A DNA stretch of 64,000 nucleotides. Source: Micrasema longulum (taxonomy: Eukaryota; Arthropoda; Insecta; Trichoptera; Brachycentridae). This document shows positions 1-10,525 of the stretch, piece after piece. The position numbers and the translations under genes were made by a program. The notes under the pieces are model-generated. The model did not search any database. It saw nothing but the letters and a program-made list of their open reading frames with translations, and had not been told where the DNA came from. The stretch spans positions 20,748 through 84,747 of the forward strand of contig JAGVSM010001241.1 of the NCBI GenBank assembly GCA_022494885.1. Reading direction: 5' to 3'. The stretch's first letter is position 1; each line of letters begins with the position of its first letter.

Positions 1-366
1 GCTTTAATTTTATCAAAGACAATAAAGGCGTTTAATGAGAACAGGCACCTGCCCGGTAGGGTGACCAAAAGTCAGTTTTACTTTTGGTTTATACATGTTT
101 CGGTATTTTTAAATGTTTATGGACAAGTAATGAATTTGACTAACTCGAAAGTTTACTGAATATTATATAATATGTATCCAAATTAAGAGAATAAGGGGAC
201 ACAATAAACAGAAATACAATAAATTAGTCAATTATTCATAGAACCTTCACCGTGCACTACGCAAATATTGCAAGCAGCTTTGGCTGCTTTATTCTTATTT
301 AAGAACGCAAATATTACTAAACATCAAATCATATTAGTCAACAACCAAAACGATAATGCGATTTAA
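1..366. other. Intergenic AT-rich DNA, LINE tail trace
   Basis: No coding region is recognisable. Bases 27-42 (acaataaaggcgttta) resemble the AAAGGCGTTTAAATAAATAAA end seen near 20575, so the first 60 bases may be the 3' end of a LINE copy. The rest is unclassified. Confidence 0.3.
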
Positions 367-711
367 AATTTAAAAGCCTATCCTGAAGCAGATAAGGAAC
401 CAGACCATACTCTCGTTGTTGCTCAAATACTTTTAAAATTAAATAAACCAATAAATAGGCAGGCTTACAAAAAACTGGATACAGTCAAACTTAAAGATGC
501 CGACACAAGGAGTTCACTATCTATAACCCTGAATAATGACATTAGAAATGTTGATTTAAACACCACCCATATAGATGAAATTCGGAACGAAGTAAAAAAA
601 GTTATCGTTGATACAGAAACAAACAAACTGGGGTATAAAAGAAAAGAAAAACTAAAAGATGGGACAAATCACATACTGTACGTGATGAGAGAAAAAGCAA
701 AAAATAAATAA
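367..711 (+). pseudogene. LINE endonuclease C-terminus and linker to RT
   Basis: Frame 1 is open from 367 to a TAA at 709-711 and reads NLKAYPEADKEPDHTLVVAQ near its start. This corresponds to the YRGAD..SDHxLVxAK box at the end of LINE endonucleases, where the SDH motif supplies a catalytic histidine; here it reads PDH. A charged linker follows (IDEIRNEVKKV, then LGYKRKEK), typical of the stretch before the RT. The first 280 or so residues of the endonuclease are missing. The serine of SDH is replaced by proline, so even this part is unlikely to work. The same element resumes with RT sequence at 1529. Confidence 0.75.
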
Positions 712-831
712 AATAACGCGAGATATAGTGAGCTACAATTGCTAATTAAGTCAGAAATATGAAAGCCAAAGAACGCTGGCTGAATATAATATGTAAGGAA
801 ATATAATAATTGGAGAATATACATGATAGTG

Positions 832-1283
832 GGGTTTAAACTGTCAGTAGGGTTGCAGTGAGTCACATCTTGCTGGAGGATGTGATTCTATAAAATGCTG
901 CGAACGCCCAGTTGCATTCCACCGGCAACACTACTGACTAGTCCAACTCGTTAGCGTCCACGTCGCGAACCCTGGGCAATGGGATCACACTCATAACGAT
1001 GTGATCGCAGTAGATAACGAGAGAATAAAAGGCAAATTTTTGGCGCCTCAAAACCAAAACCGATCAGCTAAGGGAAGGAAACCCCGAAAGAAAATCCACC
1101 AGAGAAGGCAAAGGGAAACCACTTTGGTCATCTTTTCCTAGGAATCACTACGGCGAGTATATCAATAAGCAGTCGTCCAGGCTGCGAAAGGTAAAATTAA
1201 CGCAGGGCAGATACATATGCTTTCGTTGCAGTGATCGCCAACGTCGGGGGGACCCGGCAAGGCACCAGAAGAAGAAGAAGAAG
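832..1283 (+). mobile_element. Non-coding GAA-tailed retroposon, copy 1, with TSD
   Basis: A 452-bp element ending in (GAA)n, also present at 58470-58906 (+) and 33227-33667 (-). It is inserted in the RTE-like LINE. ACATGATAGTG (821-831) and ACATGACAGTG (1284-1294) form an 11-bp target-site duplication with one mismatch, which supports insertion by target-primed reverse transcription. The three copies share internal blocks such as GCGTCCACGTCGC and CAGCTAAGGGAA. There is no ORF of note. It may be a SINE or a deletion derivative of a LINE that shares the GAA tail. Confidence 0.8.
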
Positions 1284-1528
1284 ACATGACAGTGTTAATT
1301 TGCATAAGCAAATAACAGAAATGACAGGAATCATCAGACAACTGATGACAGCTTAACTTGTAAATTAACGGAATAACTTAGTAATTGACAAATAGAATCA
1401 GGCTTAAGTGTAGAAAGTAAACATCAAAAAAACTTTTTTATGATAATAAATTCATAATCAATAACTTAGAGGAATAAAGCGGTCCAAGTGCTTACTTCAT
1501 AGTAGTAGTGGTAATTTTTCCTTTATAG

Positions 1529-2925
1529 GAAGAATTAGAAAAGGCAATTTCACAAGTCAAATATGGTGCGTACCTAATTGAGGGAACCATTTTAAAGCAC
1601 TTGGATTTAAGCGGCGTTGATTTTCTGCTTAATTTTTTTAACTAAATATATGACACAGGACAGGTACTAGTAGAATGGTTAACATCAGAATTCATCACAC
1701 TACCTACTAAGTCATGTAACGATTAAAGATTCGTTAGATTAATGAGCCACTCTCATAAGATATTTCTAAAAACCTTACACAACAGGCTTTCCGAAAGATT
1801 AATTTGCACATTAGCGAGACACAATTTGATTTTGGCAGTGATTTAGGAACAAAGAGGCCCTTTTTTCTGTTCAAATGCTTACCAAAAAATGTCTTGACTT
1901 ACAAAGAAATATATATTTATGTTTTATCTACTATAAGAAGGCGTTCGATAATTTTAGACGTGATAAGTCTTTAGTCACTCTCTTAACAAAATTGGGTTGG
2001 ATGGAAAGGGTATAAATTTTTTTCCATAGTGCATATAAGAATTGAACTGCACACGTCAAATAATACTAAAACTGATAACATAGATATCCTGAAAGGTGTA
2101 GTAAGGCAGAGTTGCGTATTTTTGCCAATACTTTCTGACTTATACTACGAATTTGTATTTAGAGAGGTCTTGCAAGATGGATGACATAGGAATTAAAATA
2201 AATGGTTAAGTAATCAAAAATATAAGATACGCTGATAATACTGCCATTTCAGTTGATAGTGCTGATCATTTACAGAAACTTGCTGACAAGGTTAGTAATG
2301 CAGGTAAGGAATTCGGACCCAAAATAAACGCTTTGAAAACCAAAGCTATGGTGGCCAGCGAACGGATAGGCATTAACATCCGTCTCACCATAGACGGTAA
2401 TGGGAGAGAAGGGGCTACCCATTTTAAATATCTAGATAAATGACGAGTGGAATCAGGCTTCAGAAATAAAGACCCGAATTGGGATTGAGAGATCAACTTT
2501 CTATAAAATATTGAAACTCCTGTGCTACCGAGATCTGAGACTAAGCACACGATGGAGAGCAATAAAATAATATGTGTTGCTACAGTTGCTGTATGGAGTA
2601 GGGGTTTGGACTCTCAAAGTTTCAACTATGAAAAAGAATTGAAACCTTCGATTTTTGGTTGTGCAGAAGAATGTTTTAAACTTCATGGACTATCGTGTCT
2701 TCAATAAAATGGTTTTATGCGTTATGAACAAAAATATGGAGTTATCAATTATTATGTAAGGAAAGATAGAGGGCGGGTGGTGTATGGGACGGAAAAGAGC
2801 ATTATGGCTCAGGAATCTTACAGTGGTTCGGTTTGCCAAATGCTGCAGCGCTTATAGGAATGGCCCAAGATCGCGATGAGTTCAGAATGATGGCCCCTAA
2901 CTTCAAAAGAAGAAGAAGAAGAGCG
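1529..2925 (+). pseudogene. LINE reverse transcriptase, catalytic residues lost
   Basis: RT of the RTE-like LINE, broken by stops and frameshifts. In order: EELEKAISQV (1529), then YDTGQVLVEWLTSEF, RLMSHSHKIFLKTLHNRL, ISETQFDFG, motif A as CFIYYKKAFD (about 1920), motif B region as KGVVRQSCVFLP (about 2094), and motif C as IRYADNTA (about 2223). Working enzymes have FIDYxKAFD and YADDT, so the motif A aspartate is Tyr and the second motif C aspartate is Asn. The fingers/thumb and C-terminus follow (LKLLCYRDLRLSTRW at about 2510, a WLRNLTVV-like stretch near 2812, AAALIGMAQDRDEFRMMAP at about 2840). Family assignment is firm; function is lost. Confidence 0.85.
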
Positions 2926-3334
2926 CAAATATTTATTTTTTCAAATAAAAAATAGTTGTTTAATTTCGATTATTCACTTGTATTGTTTTATACGTTTTTG
3001 AAATTTGATGTAACTTATTTGAGAGTTAATAAATAAAATTTAAAACGGAATCATCCCATAATCTGATAATAACTTGAAACTTACTATGAGGATTATAGTT
3101 TGAAACAAAGCCGATCATGATTTTTGACCGTATAAAAATACGTAAAAGTTGAATTCCATTTTGATAAGACGCACTTTAAATACTTAAAAAAAAAAAAAAA
3201 TATCAGATCATTTTAACGATGTCGGTCATGTCCGGTCGCTGGTGAATATCAAAAATGAATGTGGGAAAACTGAAAAAGTATTTTTATCAAACCTATTGTA
3301 AAATAGAGAGAAAACCTTTTTGATAAGGTAGTTT
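2926..3334. other. AT-rich spacer, nothing recognised
   Basis: AT-rich with a 15-A run near 3186-3200. No coding or repeat signature is seen. Confidence 0.4.
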
Positions 3335-3790
3335 GGAACTTTAGGCATTTATTGGGGTTATGACCTGTCATTGGTTGGACTTTTAGTGGCCATTTAATAT
3401 ACTGTGTAACATTCAGTATTCTGCCCATGTTTTATATTTCTTCAACCCTGTTGGAATATGTTAATCTTAATAACTCCCTATTTTGAGTTTGTCCAATTAT
3501 TTGTCCAAATAATTGGACAAACTCAAAATATTATTGGAGCAAGAAAAAGTGCGAAAATTGGAAAACGTTTTTAGGTGTTGCCTGGAAGGGGAAATAGTTC
3601 AGTCAGATGAATCTCATCCACATCAAAAAAGGTTTCAGCTCTAGAACTTCTCAAAAATTAACAGACCGAAGAATTGAAGAAACATGGATGTTCAAACATA
3701 GTCAGAATAGTTAATGTTACACAGTGTGTAAAGTGGTCATTTAAACAAACCGAAGACAGTTCATAAGCCCTTTGGATGCCTAGAGTTACA
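3335..3790. mobile_element. Foldback element family A, complete but diverged copy
   Basis: Two arms of about 130-150 bp in inverted orientation (left 3335-3455, right 3655-3790) flank an asymmetric core. Arm landmarks are GACCTGTCATTGG (left) and ACACAGTGTGTAAAGTGG (right), both recurring in the copies at 23 kb, 45 kb, 47 kb, 51 kb and 55 kb. Core landmarks are an AACTCCCTA block, TTTTTAGGTGTTGCC and GAATCTC. There is no coding capacity, which fits a non-autonomous TIR or foldback element. No clear target duplication is visible. Confidence 0.65.
3479..3530. repeat. 25-bp perfect palindrome with 2-nt loop
   Basis: Left arm 3479-3503 and right arm 3506-3530 are exact reverse complements separated by TC. 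It lies in the core of the family A element where other copies have a single TTTGGACAxACTCAAAAT block, so one block has been duplicated in inverted orientation. Confidence 0.9.
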
Positions 3791-5180
3791 TTATTTCATT
3801 CTCTAAAATATCCTGCAAATTTGTTTTTATACTCATTTTTCCAAAAACGGCTGGTCACCCTAAAAAACGCCCAAGAAGAAATTTTACGTTTTGTTACACT
3901 AATTAATTCCTTCTTCAGTATCTGCCTACCTGGAGGAATTGCTTATCGCCGGCCCTTTATTAATTTGCCTGTTTGTCTTAAATATATTATATGTATCGTA
4001 GTATTATAAGAACTTTCGGGTTTTTGGGAACCAGAATATTAAATGTATCGCCCGAACGCTGTAAAAGCAAGACCCGAAATAATTTGCAGAAAAAATGACA
4101 GTGGACTTGGGTATAGAGAAGGAAGGAGAATTACTGAAATAAAAATAACTGCACATATAAATAGTGTAGCGAGAGATTTTTTTGAAAAATATATGTAAAT
4201 CAAAAAACGTAGTACTTTATATAATTGGTACAAATATTATTTATATTTTTATGTATTTCATTGCTTTAAATTTGTTTTATTATTATATTTTAAACTATAT
4301 TATTTATGTATAAGTAACATGTATTTTTGGCACATATATGTACTTTATATTTGTATACTAACGATTTTTAATTTCTTACATTCGATTAGCTAGGCATTTA
4401 TAATTAAGTAGTTTTAGTTTTTCTTTTTTATTTTTGTACTTATTTTTTATTTTATTTTATTTCATTGGAAAGCCAACAGACATTTATACATTTATAAGAA
4501 TCAATTATACCATAAATACATATCATTGCACTGTAGAATTGGCAAATACGCATTTCATGGATACATATTTTTATTTCTTATTTTTTCGTGATAATATATG
4601 CTTGCTGGTTTATTAATTTAACTTAAAAATGTCTTTCTTGCTTACCGTAACACTTTATTTATTGTTTGCCTTACAGCATTTATTTCATAAGCTTATATCT
4701 TTGCATTTTTTGTTTATATGCTTACTGTTTTTTCTTGCATACCTTTGTTATTATTGTTTTTTTTTTTACTTTGTAAAACTTTTTATCATATCCTTTTTAA
4801 CCAATTTCACAATTTTTTTCTGAATATTCTGTTTATTATTTAGTATGTTAGCATGTATTTCATTTTTATTTTTTGTAAAAACCTTTTAGGCGTTAATGAA
4901 CAAAATAAATAAAATCCAATTAGAGGCTTCCACATAATATTGTTATTGTAAATGTTGTCACATCAAAATTATACATACCATAAAATAACTAATCATACAA
5001 AACTTATAATATTACTAAAAATGTAAATGTAAATGTAATACATATTATTAAAAATATATCTACTTTTGAATATTGGTCACACAGTTGCACATTATAATAT
5101 ATAATACAACTATAGTTGACCATACATGTTATGTTATTGTTTTATTAGTATAGGACTACTTATGCTCTAAAGATAGAAAA
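3791..5180. other. AT-rich region, possible LINE C-terminal relic at 4040-4200
   Basis: No gene. 4040-4200 (+) can be read as VKARPEII..., ITEIKITAHINSVARDFFEK, weakly like the C-terminal end of jockey-type RT proteins. 4880-4915 (ACCTTTTAGGCGTTAATGAACAAAATAAATAAA) looks like a LINE 3' end. Short hydrophobic ORFs in 4400-4820 are by-products of T-rich DNA. Confidence 0.3.
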
Positions 5181-5219
5181 TCTCCATCTTAGAACAGGCT
5201 GTGCCATGTAAGATGGAGA
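5181..5219. repeat. Inverted repeat, 11-bp arms
   Basis: TCTCCATCTTA at 5181-5191 and TAAGATGGAGA at 5209-5219 are exact complements with a 17-nt loop. Confidence 0.7.
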
Positions 5220-5223
5220 CTAT

Positions 5224-5296
5224 CATAAACAGAAAACACTCCGTTTTCATTTTACATTAATTGGTTTTATAGAGATTCCCTGTTATTAAGTATGTA
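5224..5296 (+). repeat. Short dispersed repeat, copy 1 (second copy 35194-35266)
   Basis: About 73 bp shared with 35194-35266 in the same orientation: CATAAACAGARAACAC at the start and CCCTGTTATTAA or CTCTGTTATTAA at the end. The ends are partly inverted (CAGAGAACA versus TTCTCTG in copy 2), suggesting a tiny foldback element or a LINE 3' end. Confidence 0.6.
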
Positions 5297-5332
5297 TATT
5301 ATTTTTTTGTAATAAATTTTTAATTGATCAAT

Positions 5333-5760
5333 ACTAGTGTTGAGGAGTGGACGAGGTGAGAAGAAATACCTCGTTCCGGAGAAGAAAAATTTCGAGTGGA
5401 CTGCGTGGTTGAAGGGGAAGGTTGTGCAACTCCACTAACCACCTGTTGTGCTGAGGCGTGATTTGGTGAAGAAGCTGGCAGGCTCGCGACGCTGGCTTAT
5501 CTTGCGTTTGGAGCTGGCGGCCTTAGTGCACGCTGTCACAGCTCGATTGTTAGTGTTTGCGTTAAGAGCTCTCCACTGTTTTATTTTGATTTGGTACTGA
5601 AGATGTAATGTGTTTGACGGGCACTCACACGCCTGATGATTGTTACGTAGAACTGCGCTAGAAATATGGGGTAGATGGGTAGGAAGATATGAATGTTCTT
5701 GTTTACATAAAAACGTCAACTTTAAAACAGATTGCAGTGCCTAGTAAAGCAGACCATCAG
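5333..5760. other. Unclassified GC-richer block
   Basis: Distinctly higher G+C than its surroundings (for example CGAGTGGACTGCGTGG, GGAGCTGGCGGCC). A 94-codon ORF on the minus strand (5435-5719) has no recognisable motif. It could be an untranslated part of a retroelement or an old exon. I cannot assign it. Confidence 0.3.
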
Positions 5761-6136
5761 AGTAATAATACGCTAGACAAGCTCTGTTGCATTGAACAAC
5801 AGCGTTCCAAATTTTCAGTTTTGTTTTAGTTTAGCAACAAACGTTAAACAAATAGTTTCGGTTTGCGCTTGCAATTCTCTACCCGAGTTCCTACGCACCG
5901 TTGTAGTGCTGTAATCCGTAGCTAACATTATAATTAATAATTATGGAACAGTTTTTGTCCGTATAGGCGACTCTATTAGTCAGTTGGGTATAATTACTCA
6001 AAGAGCAGACCACACACAATCAAGATAAATCCTATCGACCCAAAAATGTAGTAGATTTTTATACGAATTGTTATGTTAATAAACCATTATTATTACTATC
6101 AATTACAAACATGTTTTCTAAACAACATTTTAATAT
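5761..6136. other. AT-rich spacer, nothing recognised
   Basis: No coding or repeat signature found. Confidence 0.35.
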
Positions 6137-6255
6137 GTAAATACGCGAGGAAAAAGCTTTTTCTATGGCCACGAGAGAGTTTGGAATATCACCCCAGGGG
6201 TGGTATTCTGAGCGCAAAAGCGCGCGTAGAAAACGCATTTTTATCGCGTATTTAC
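6137..6255. mobile_element. Small palindromic MITE-like element
   Basis: A 119-bp imperfect inverted repeat. The ends GTAAATACGCGA / CGCGTATTTAC and the exact centre CACCCCAGGGGTG are connected by arms of about 55 bp with partial pairing. A related decayed stretch lies at 42470-42540 (TTTTCTATGCTCGTGAAAGCG, CAGAATACAACCCCAGG). Short ORFs on both strands here are mirror images of the palindrome. Confidence 0.6.
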
Positions 6256-6560
6256 GTACTAAAAACACGCTAACAGAGCGATCTCGTCACGCGCAATTGC
6301 GTTCAGAATACCAGACCAGGAATGATAAGCAAAAACACGGCACGAATGACACGACACGAATGGATCTCCACTCGATTTCCCTTTTCAAAATGTGTACAGT
6401 TCATTCAAATCTTTAATTAACCTTGACAAATGTAGGCGTGACAAATAATACAACCGAAGTTTATATGTTACTTGGTTCACCGATACACTATAAAAAATGA
6501 GCATAGGCTCATTAAACATTTGAAAACACCGTGCATGTAACGCAAAGGTCATTCTACTTA
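6256..6560. other. AT-rich spacer
   Basis: No gene. It contains a GCGTTCAGAATACCAG stretch (about 6300) that repeats part of the preceding palindromic element. Confidence 0.35.
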
Positions 6561-6693
6561 CCCTACATAAATTTACGCGTTGGCATAGTGGTAGAATAAG
6601 GACGGAAATACCATCTTTATTATAGTGCAGGAATGAAGATGGTATTTCCTTCTTTTTTCTACCACTATGCCTAGGCGTAACTTGATACCGGGT
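6561..6693. mobile_element. MITE family B, copy 1
   Basis: Inverted repeat with about 60-bp arms. GCATAGTGGTAGAATAAGG (from 6582) pairs with TTCTACCACTATGC (ending 6670), and ATACCATCTTTATT pairs with AATGAAGATGGTAT around a ~10-nt centre. The outer ends (ACGCGTTGGCATAG / CTATGCCTAGGCGTAA) match the element at 60079-60249. Confidence 0.7.
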
Positions 6694-7231
6694 TAACAGG
6701 TAAAGCTGTGTATACTTGAGAATAGCTTGAATGAAGTATACAATTCTCCGGCACTACCCAGTTTTTTGGCACTCTTTAATTTGAATATATGTACAAAATA
6801 AGATTGTTTGACATATGATAGTTTTGAGTATTTATTTAACTTGGATATACACCTTTGTTATAAATATATATGTAGTCTATCGCCAGAGTGCAATATAATT
6901 GTACCATAGAGAATTTTATTGGCTATTGCCTTGCCGATTTAGAATCTAATGGTGTTGATTGTGTTTTTGGTATGGAACGAGACAAAGTTTTCTGTCGTAA
7001 TCTTCTAAATTAAAATTAAAATTCTTGTTGTAAGTATTTATTTTAATAAATATTTTATGTCAATTGTAGAAAGTTAAATTATTTTACCACTTTTGTTTAA
7101 GTTTAGCATTTGGGCACGATGCCAAATATCTGTAAACAAAATTATGCAGTTAGTTAGTTACTTAGTCAGTTTTTTTCTTTTATCAAAGGATTTAAAATAT
7201 ATTTATGCAAGCTGTTTAAACTATTTTTTAT
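6694..7231. other. AT-rich spacer, nothing recognised
   Basis: No coding region or clear repeat. Confidence 0.35.
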
Positions 7232-7932
7232 ATAAAAACTAACGGACCCGACAGACGTTGTCCTACCCGAACGTTGGCTTACCTGCTATTATTACCTTGG
7301 AATAAGACTTTTAATTGATAAGTAGGTACCTAGGTTACTTGTTAATGATAAATTCAAAAACTAAAAATTATTTTTATTCAAATATTGAATTTAAGAGGGT
7401 ACGTAGGTACTTTTTTATGGTTGAATTCCAAAACATATGATAATTCATTTTCAAATATAGAATTCTTGCAAATGTCTAGCTCAGCTCTTTTCACCAACAG
7501 GGGTGCACTTTATTCATGGATGCGATTTTCAAAAATGTATTGAATGTCAGCTAATAATATTTTAGTATTGCCAAAAATCCAGTAAAAAAAAATAAATGGG
7601 AAGAAATTAAAAGGAATGTAAGGAAAGGGTCTGATTGGGATCCATAAAAAGCGAATGTTGTTTGTATTAAAAAAAAAAAACAGTCACAAAAAACAACATC
7701 CATTAATTTTTTTCATAAATGTATTTTTAATGAATGTAATCCTGGTAGGTCAAAGAAAAAAAGATTTATGCTTCTAACCTTTTTTTAACAGATTCGATTG
7801 AAAATTTTAACATCTACGAACACGCGCAGCGCAAAGATCTACATTTTGCTGGAAACCGCACGTAAATCGGTTAAGCCGTTTAGGAGGACTTCAGTGACAT
7901 CATGAATCGAAATATCATAGATTTTTAAGTGC
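7232..7932 (+). mobile_element. Non-autonomous element with GGACCCGACAGACG terminus
   Basis: About 700 bp. The left end reads ACTAACGGACCCGACAGACG. The right part reads CACGCGCAGCGCAAAGATCT then CGGTTAAGCCGTTTAGGAGG and TCAGTGACATCAT. Both ends recur separately in reverse orientation: the left end at 44730-44870 (CTGTCGGGTCCGCTAGT) and the right end at 50380-50500. No coding capacity. The terminus resembles a widespread insect non-autonomous repeat. A Helitron-type or TIR origin cannot be decided here. Confidence 0.6.
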
Positions 7933-9348
7933 CAATAACTGTGTACTAAACTTTATCCTATTGAATCGAAAACACATGTTTGTCTAGCATCTTACGGCAA
8001 ACAAGTGTCTTGTTGTATTTAAGACATAACTGTATTCCCCGTTCCCTCTGGATACTAAAAAAAAAGTATTTTTAATTGGGTAAATCGAGTTTACATTTTA
8101 AACCTGCTTATTTTTTACGTATTTGATGTACGCTTTTTTACACAGTATTAGCGTACTTACTTAATCAAAGTTTCCCTAGAGACATTCCGCCAGCATTTTT
8201 CGTCAAGCATTTCCCCTATTAGCCTTAAAAGCCAGACAAATTCTCCTGCGATTTTTCTAAAATTCTCTCGTCTTATTTATTCTTCATGAATATTTTTGGA
8301 ATAAAAGAGCACTCCCAAGTCACTGACTCTGATTATAAGCCCATACATATTGCCTTTATTTAGTTTCGGATAATAACCCCATAATTTATTTTTTTTATCA
8401 AAAATTTATACATTCCATTTGACGTCCAAATTTTTGATGAATAATCGAAAATATTTAAAAAATCTTTCAAAGTAAAAGGAAAGTATTATTTTAAACGCCT
8501 ATAATAATTAAAATTAGCATAAAATCCCGACTAATTAACGTTTAATTTTAATTTACTTCTAAAAAAATATTTCGTCTCTGAGTTTGCTCAAAAATAAAAC
8601 AATGAATTTTAATGTTTTGCTTTTAATTGAACAAATTAAGAACGAAATATTATCATAGAACTTAAAATAAGTACCCTATAATACTTAAAAATATAACTTA
8701 CTTCGTGAGGTTACTAGTGGAAAACTGTATCCAATGAAAAATCATCACCATTACATGTCAGTTACCAGTTGATGCACTATGTTAGCTGTCAACTCGTGTG
8801 CGTACTACACGAGTCAGACATGGTACAAAATCTTTTGCAGTTTCTTGTACAAACACTAATGTACCATTTTATTTGCAGTTTCTGGGATCGCAAAAGATTG
8901 CGCGTAAGCATGCGGAGTAAGTAGATGTTTTCGGTGCCATGACAGATAACGGGCAGCTTTACAGATGGCAAAACGAGCAATATTGTATCGACGCGACTAC
9001 GGACAACTAAAATATTATTCTGCGATCAACATCAAGTTTCTAAAATAATCAGTATTTCCAGAAAAAAGGGCTCCACACTAAATAAAGTGACACAAGCCGC
9101 AACAAATACCTATTGACAGTTACATTATCATAGGCGTGGAATGCACGCGCACGTTTTTGATACGCGCACAGATCTTGGTTAAAATTGTTGATAAAAAATA
9201 CGACGCGTTCTAATTTTTCTGAAATAGACGACAAATTTTACCTAATTTTTGTATTCCACCACACAATAGCAAATTTTCACAAAATAAATACAGGTTTTAC
9301 CTAAGTGAAAGAAAACAGTTGATTTAAATTAATAATTCCTTTTCTTCA
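7933..9348. other. AT-rich region, no gene
   Basis: Nothing classifiable. 8700-9240 is slightly less AT-rich and has two short minus-strand ORFs without motifs, plus a 10-bp inverted repeat (AATCTTTTGC / GCAAAAGATT). None of this is enough to call a gene. Confidence 0.35.
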
Positions 9349-10420
9349 CTAATCTCTGTTACTTCTGGAGTACCTCAAGGAGCGCCCACCTTGCTCCATT
9401 ATTATTAAATATATATTATTAAATATTTTTATAAATGACATTATCAATGTTATTTTGGTATCTTTTTGTTGATGACAAAAAAAACTTAAATTTATTGAAT
9501 CTCCCAATGATTATCTTCTTTTTCAACACAATATTAATTGTTTTATTGAATGGTGCGACATCAATTGTCTTCAAATTAACATTGACTAATGTAAAATAAT
9601 ATCTTTTTCAATACAAAAAAACCTATACAATTCAACTGCAAACTAAAAAATATTTCCCTTTAAATGGTTTTGGTAACAAATCTTGGTATTACTTTAGATA
9701 GTAAACTCCCCTATCGTGAACACTTGATAATATTGTAAACAAATCTCGTAAACTTCTTGGTTTTGTCAATCGAATGACGACGGACTTCAAAAATATTAAT
9801 ATCATAACAACTCTTTATTGCTCACTAGTTCAAGTCTATCCAACACCGTTTTCTAAGAAAAGTGGCATGTTTGCTTGAATTACAAAGGGGTTATTATTCC
9901 CATTTTGAAATAGAACAATTTCTTAATCTGTCTTCATTGGAGACGTAGAACTGAAATGGACCTTATATGCATTTTAAAAATTCTTAATGCCATAAGTGAT
10001 GTCCCATCTCTGTTGCAATCAATTTCTTTTCATGTTCCCAACCACGTCGCCAGATGTCAAAATCTGCTATTAATTAAATATTTTAAGATAAACTTTTGTT
10101 TTTATGCCCCAATGTATAAAATGTGTAGATTAGTCAATTCGTCACACGAATTGGAGTTCGTTAGGATAGATCTTCCGGCTTTTGGACTTCGGGACTAAAA
10201 CAGTGTTGGATGAAGTTGGATTGGCATGGTTTAGCTCGAAGTCTTATATTTTTAGTTTTGATGAATATATTGTATACCATTATTGTACTGCCCTTGTTTG
10301 TCTTTGCTACATAATTTTATGTTCTTTTTGTTCAGTTTCTTCTATTATTGTTTCTTCATGTAACTGTTGTAATTGGCTTAGGCCGTATATATAATAAATA
10401 GTAAATAAATAAAAAAACAT
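9349..10420 (+). mobile_element. Jockey/CR1-like LINE B, RT to 3' end, decayed
   Basis: Broken non-LTR element. The RT motif B block reads SGVPQGA (about 9367), followed by FINDI and a motif C relic LFVDDKK (about 9464). Then come INCFIEWCDIN, RKLLGFVNRMT (about 9750) and the C-terminal domain (9950-10195: DLICILKILN, then SFHVPNHVARCQNL). The second aspartate of FADD is kept but the frame is not. It ends in an AATAAATAGTAAATAAATAAA tail at about 10395-10420. A second copy lies at 14052-14570 on the minus strand. Confidence 0.8.
9956..10198 (+). pseudogene. LINE B C-terminal fragment
   Basis: An 80-codon open stretch from the far C-terminus of a LINE ORF2 protein: RTEMDLICILKILNAISDVP, then ISFHVPNHVARCQNLLL. 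The pattern, a helix with xxFKILN followed by hVPxRxxR, recurs in the fragments at 19 kb, 24 kb, 27 kb, 47 kb, 53 kb and 55 kb and is typical of this RT class. The ATG is an internal Met, not a true start. Confidence 0.75.
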
Positions 10421-10429
10421 GCATAACAA

Positions 10430-10525
10430 ACGCCCTTTTAACTAAAAATAAAAGCTGTTTTTTAGTGGGCAGTAAAAACTTGCACTGATAAACTTTATAA
10501 AAATACATTATGCTGTATTTGCAGG
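10430..10525 (-). repeat. LINE 3' UTR fragment (shared with 47990-48085)
   Basis: The AGCTGTTTTTTA...GGGxxxTAAxxxCTTGCAC...ACATTATG pattern is shared with 47990-48085, where it forms the 3' UTR of a minus-strand LINE. Confidence 0.5.

Larger units (their letters stand above)
367..2925 (+). mobile_element. Decayed RTE-like LINE, 5' truncated, with nested insertion
   Basis: Non-LTR retrotransposon carrying an apurinic-type endonuclease and a reverse transcriptase, read from the end of the endonuclease to the C-terminus. Blocks in order are endonuclease end and linker (367-711), RT N-terminal block (1529-1726), RT palm (1735-2460) and C-terminal domain (2465-2915). They lie in different frames with internal stops, so the copy is dead. 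The element is interrupted at 832-1283 by a retroposon. It ends in a GAA-rich tail (about 2908-2925), like several other elements here. The order and wording of the blocks match insect RTE/endonuclease-reverse transcriptase LINEs. The exact clade is inferred. Confidence 0.85.

Noticed and set aside
4400..4823. Hydrophobic ORFs of 60-64 codons
   Set aside because: T-rich low-complexity DNA gives Phe/Leu/Tyr-rich reading frames; no start context, motif or neighbour supports a membrane protein. The same applies to 19803-20006, 26171-26407 and 62953-63195.
5435..5719. 94-codon minus-strand ORF in a GC-richer block
   Set aside because: No domain, no splice-site pattern I can defend, no repeat partner; kept only as an unclassified block.
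8828..8903. 10-bp inverted repeat AATCTTTTGC / GCAAAAGATT
   Set aside because: Too short for the AT-rich background and no second copy seen.
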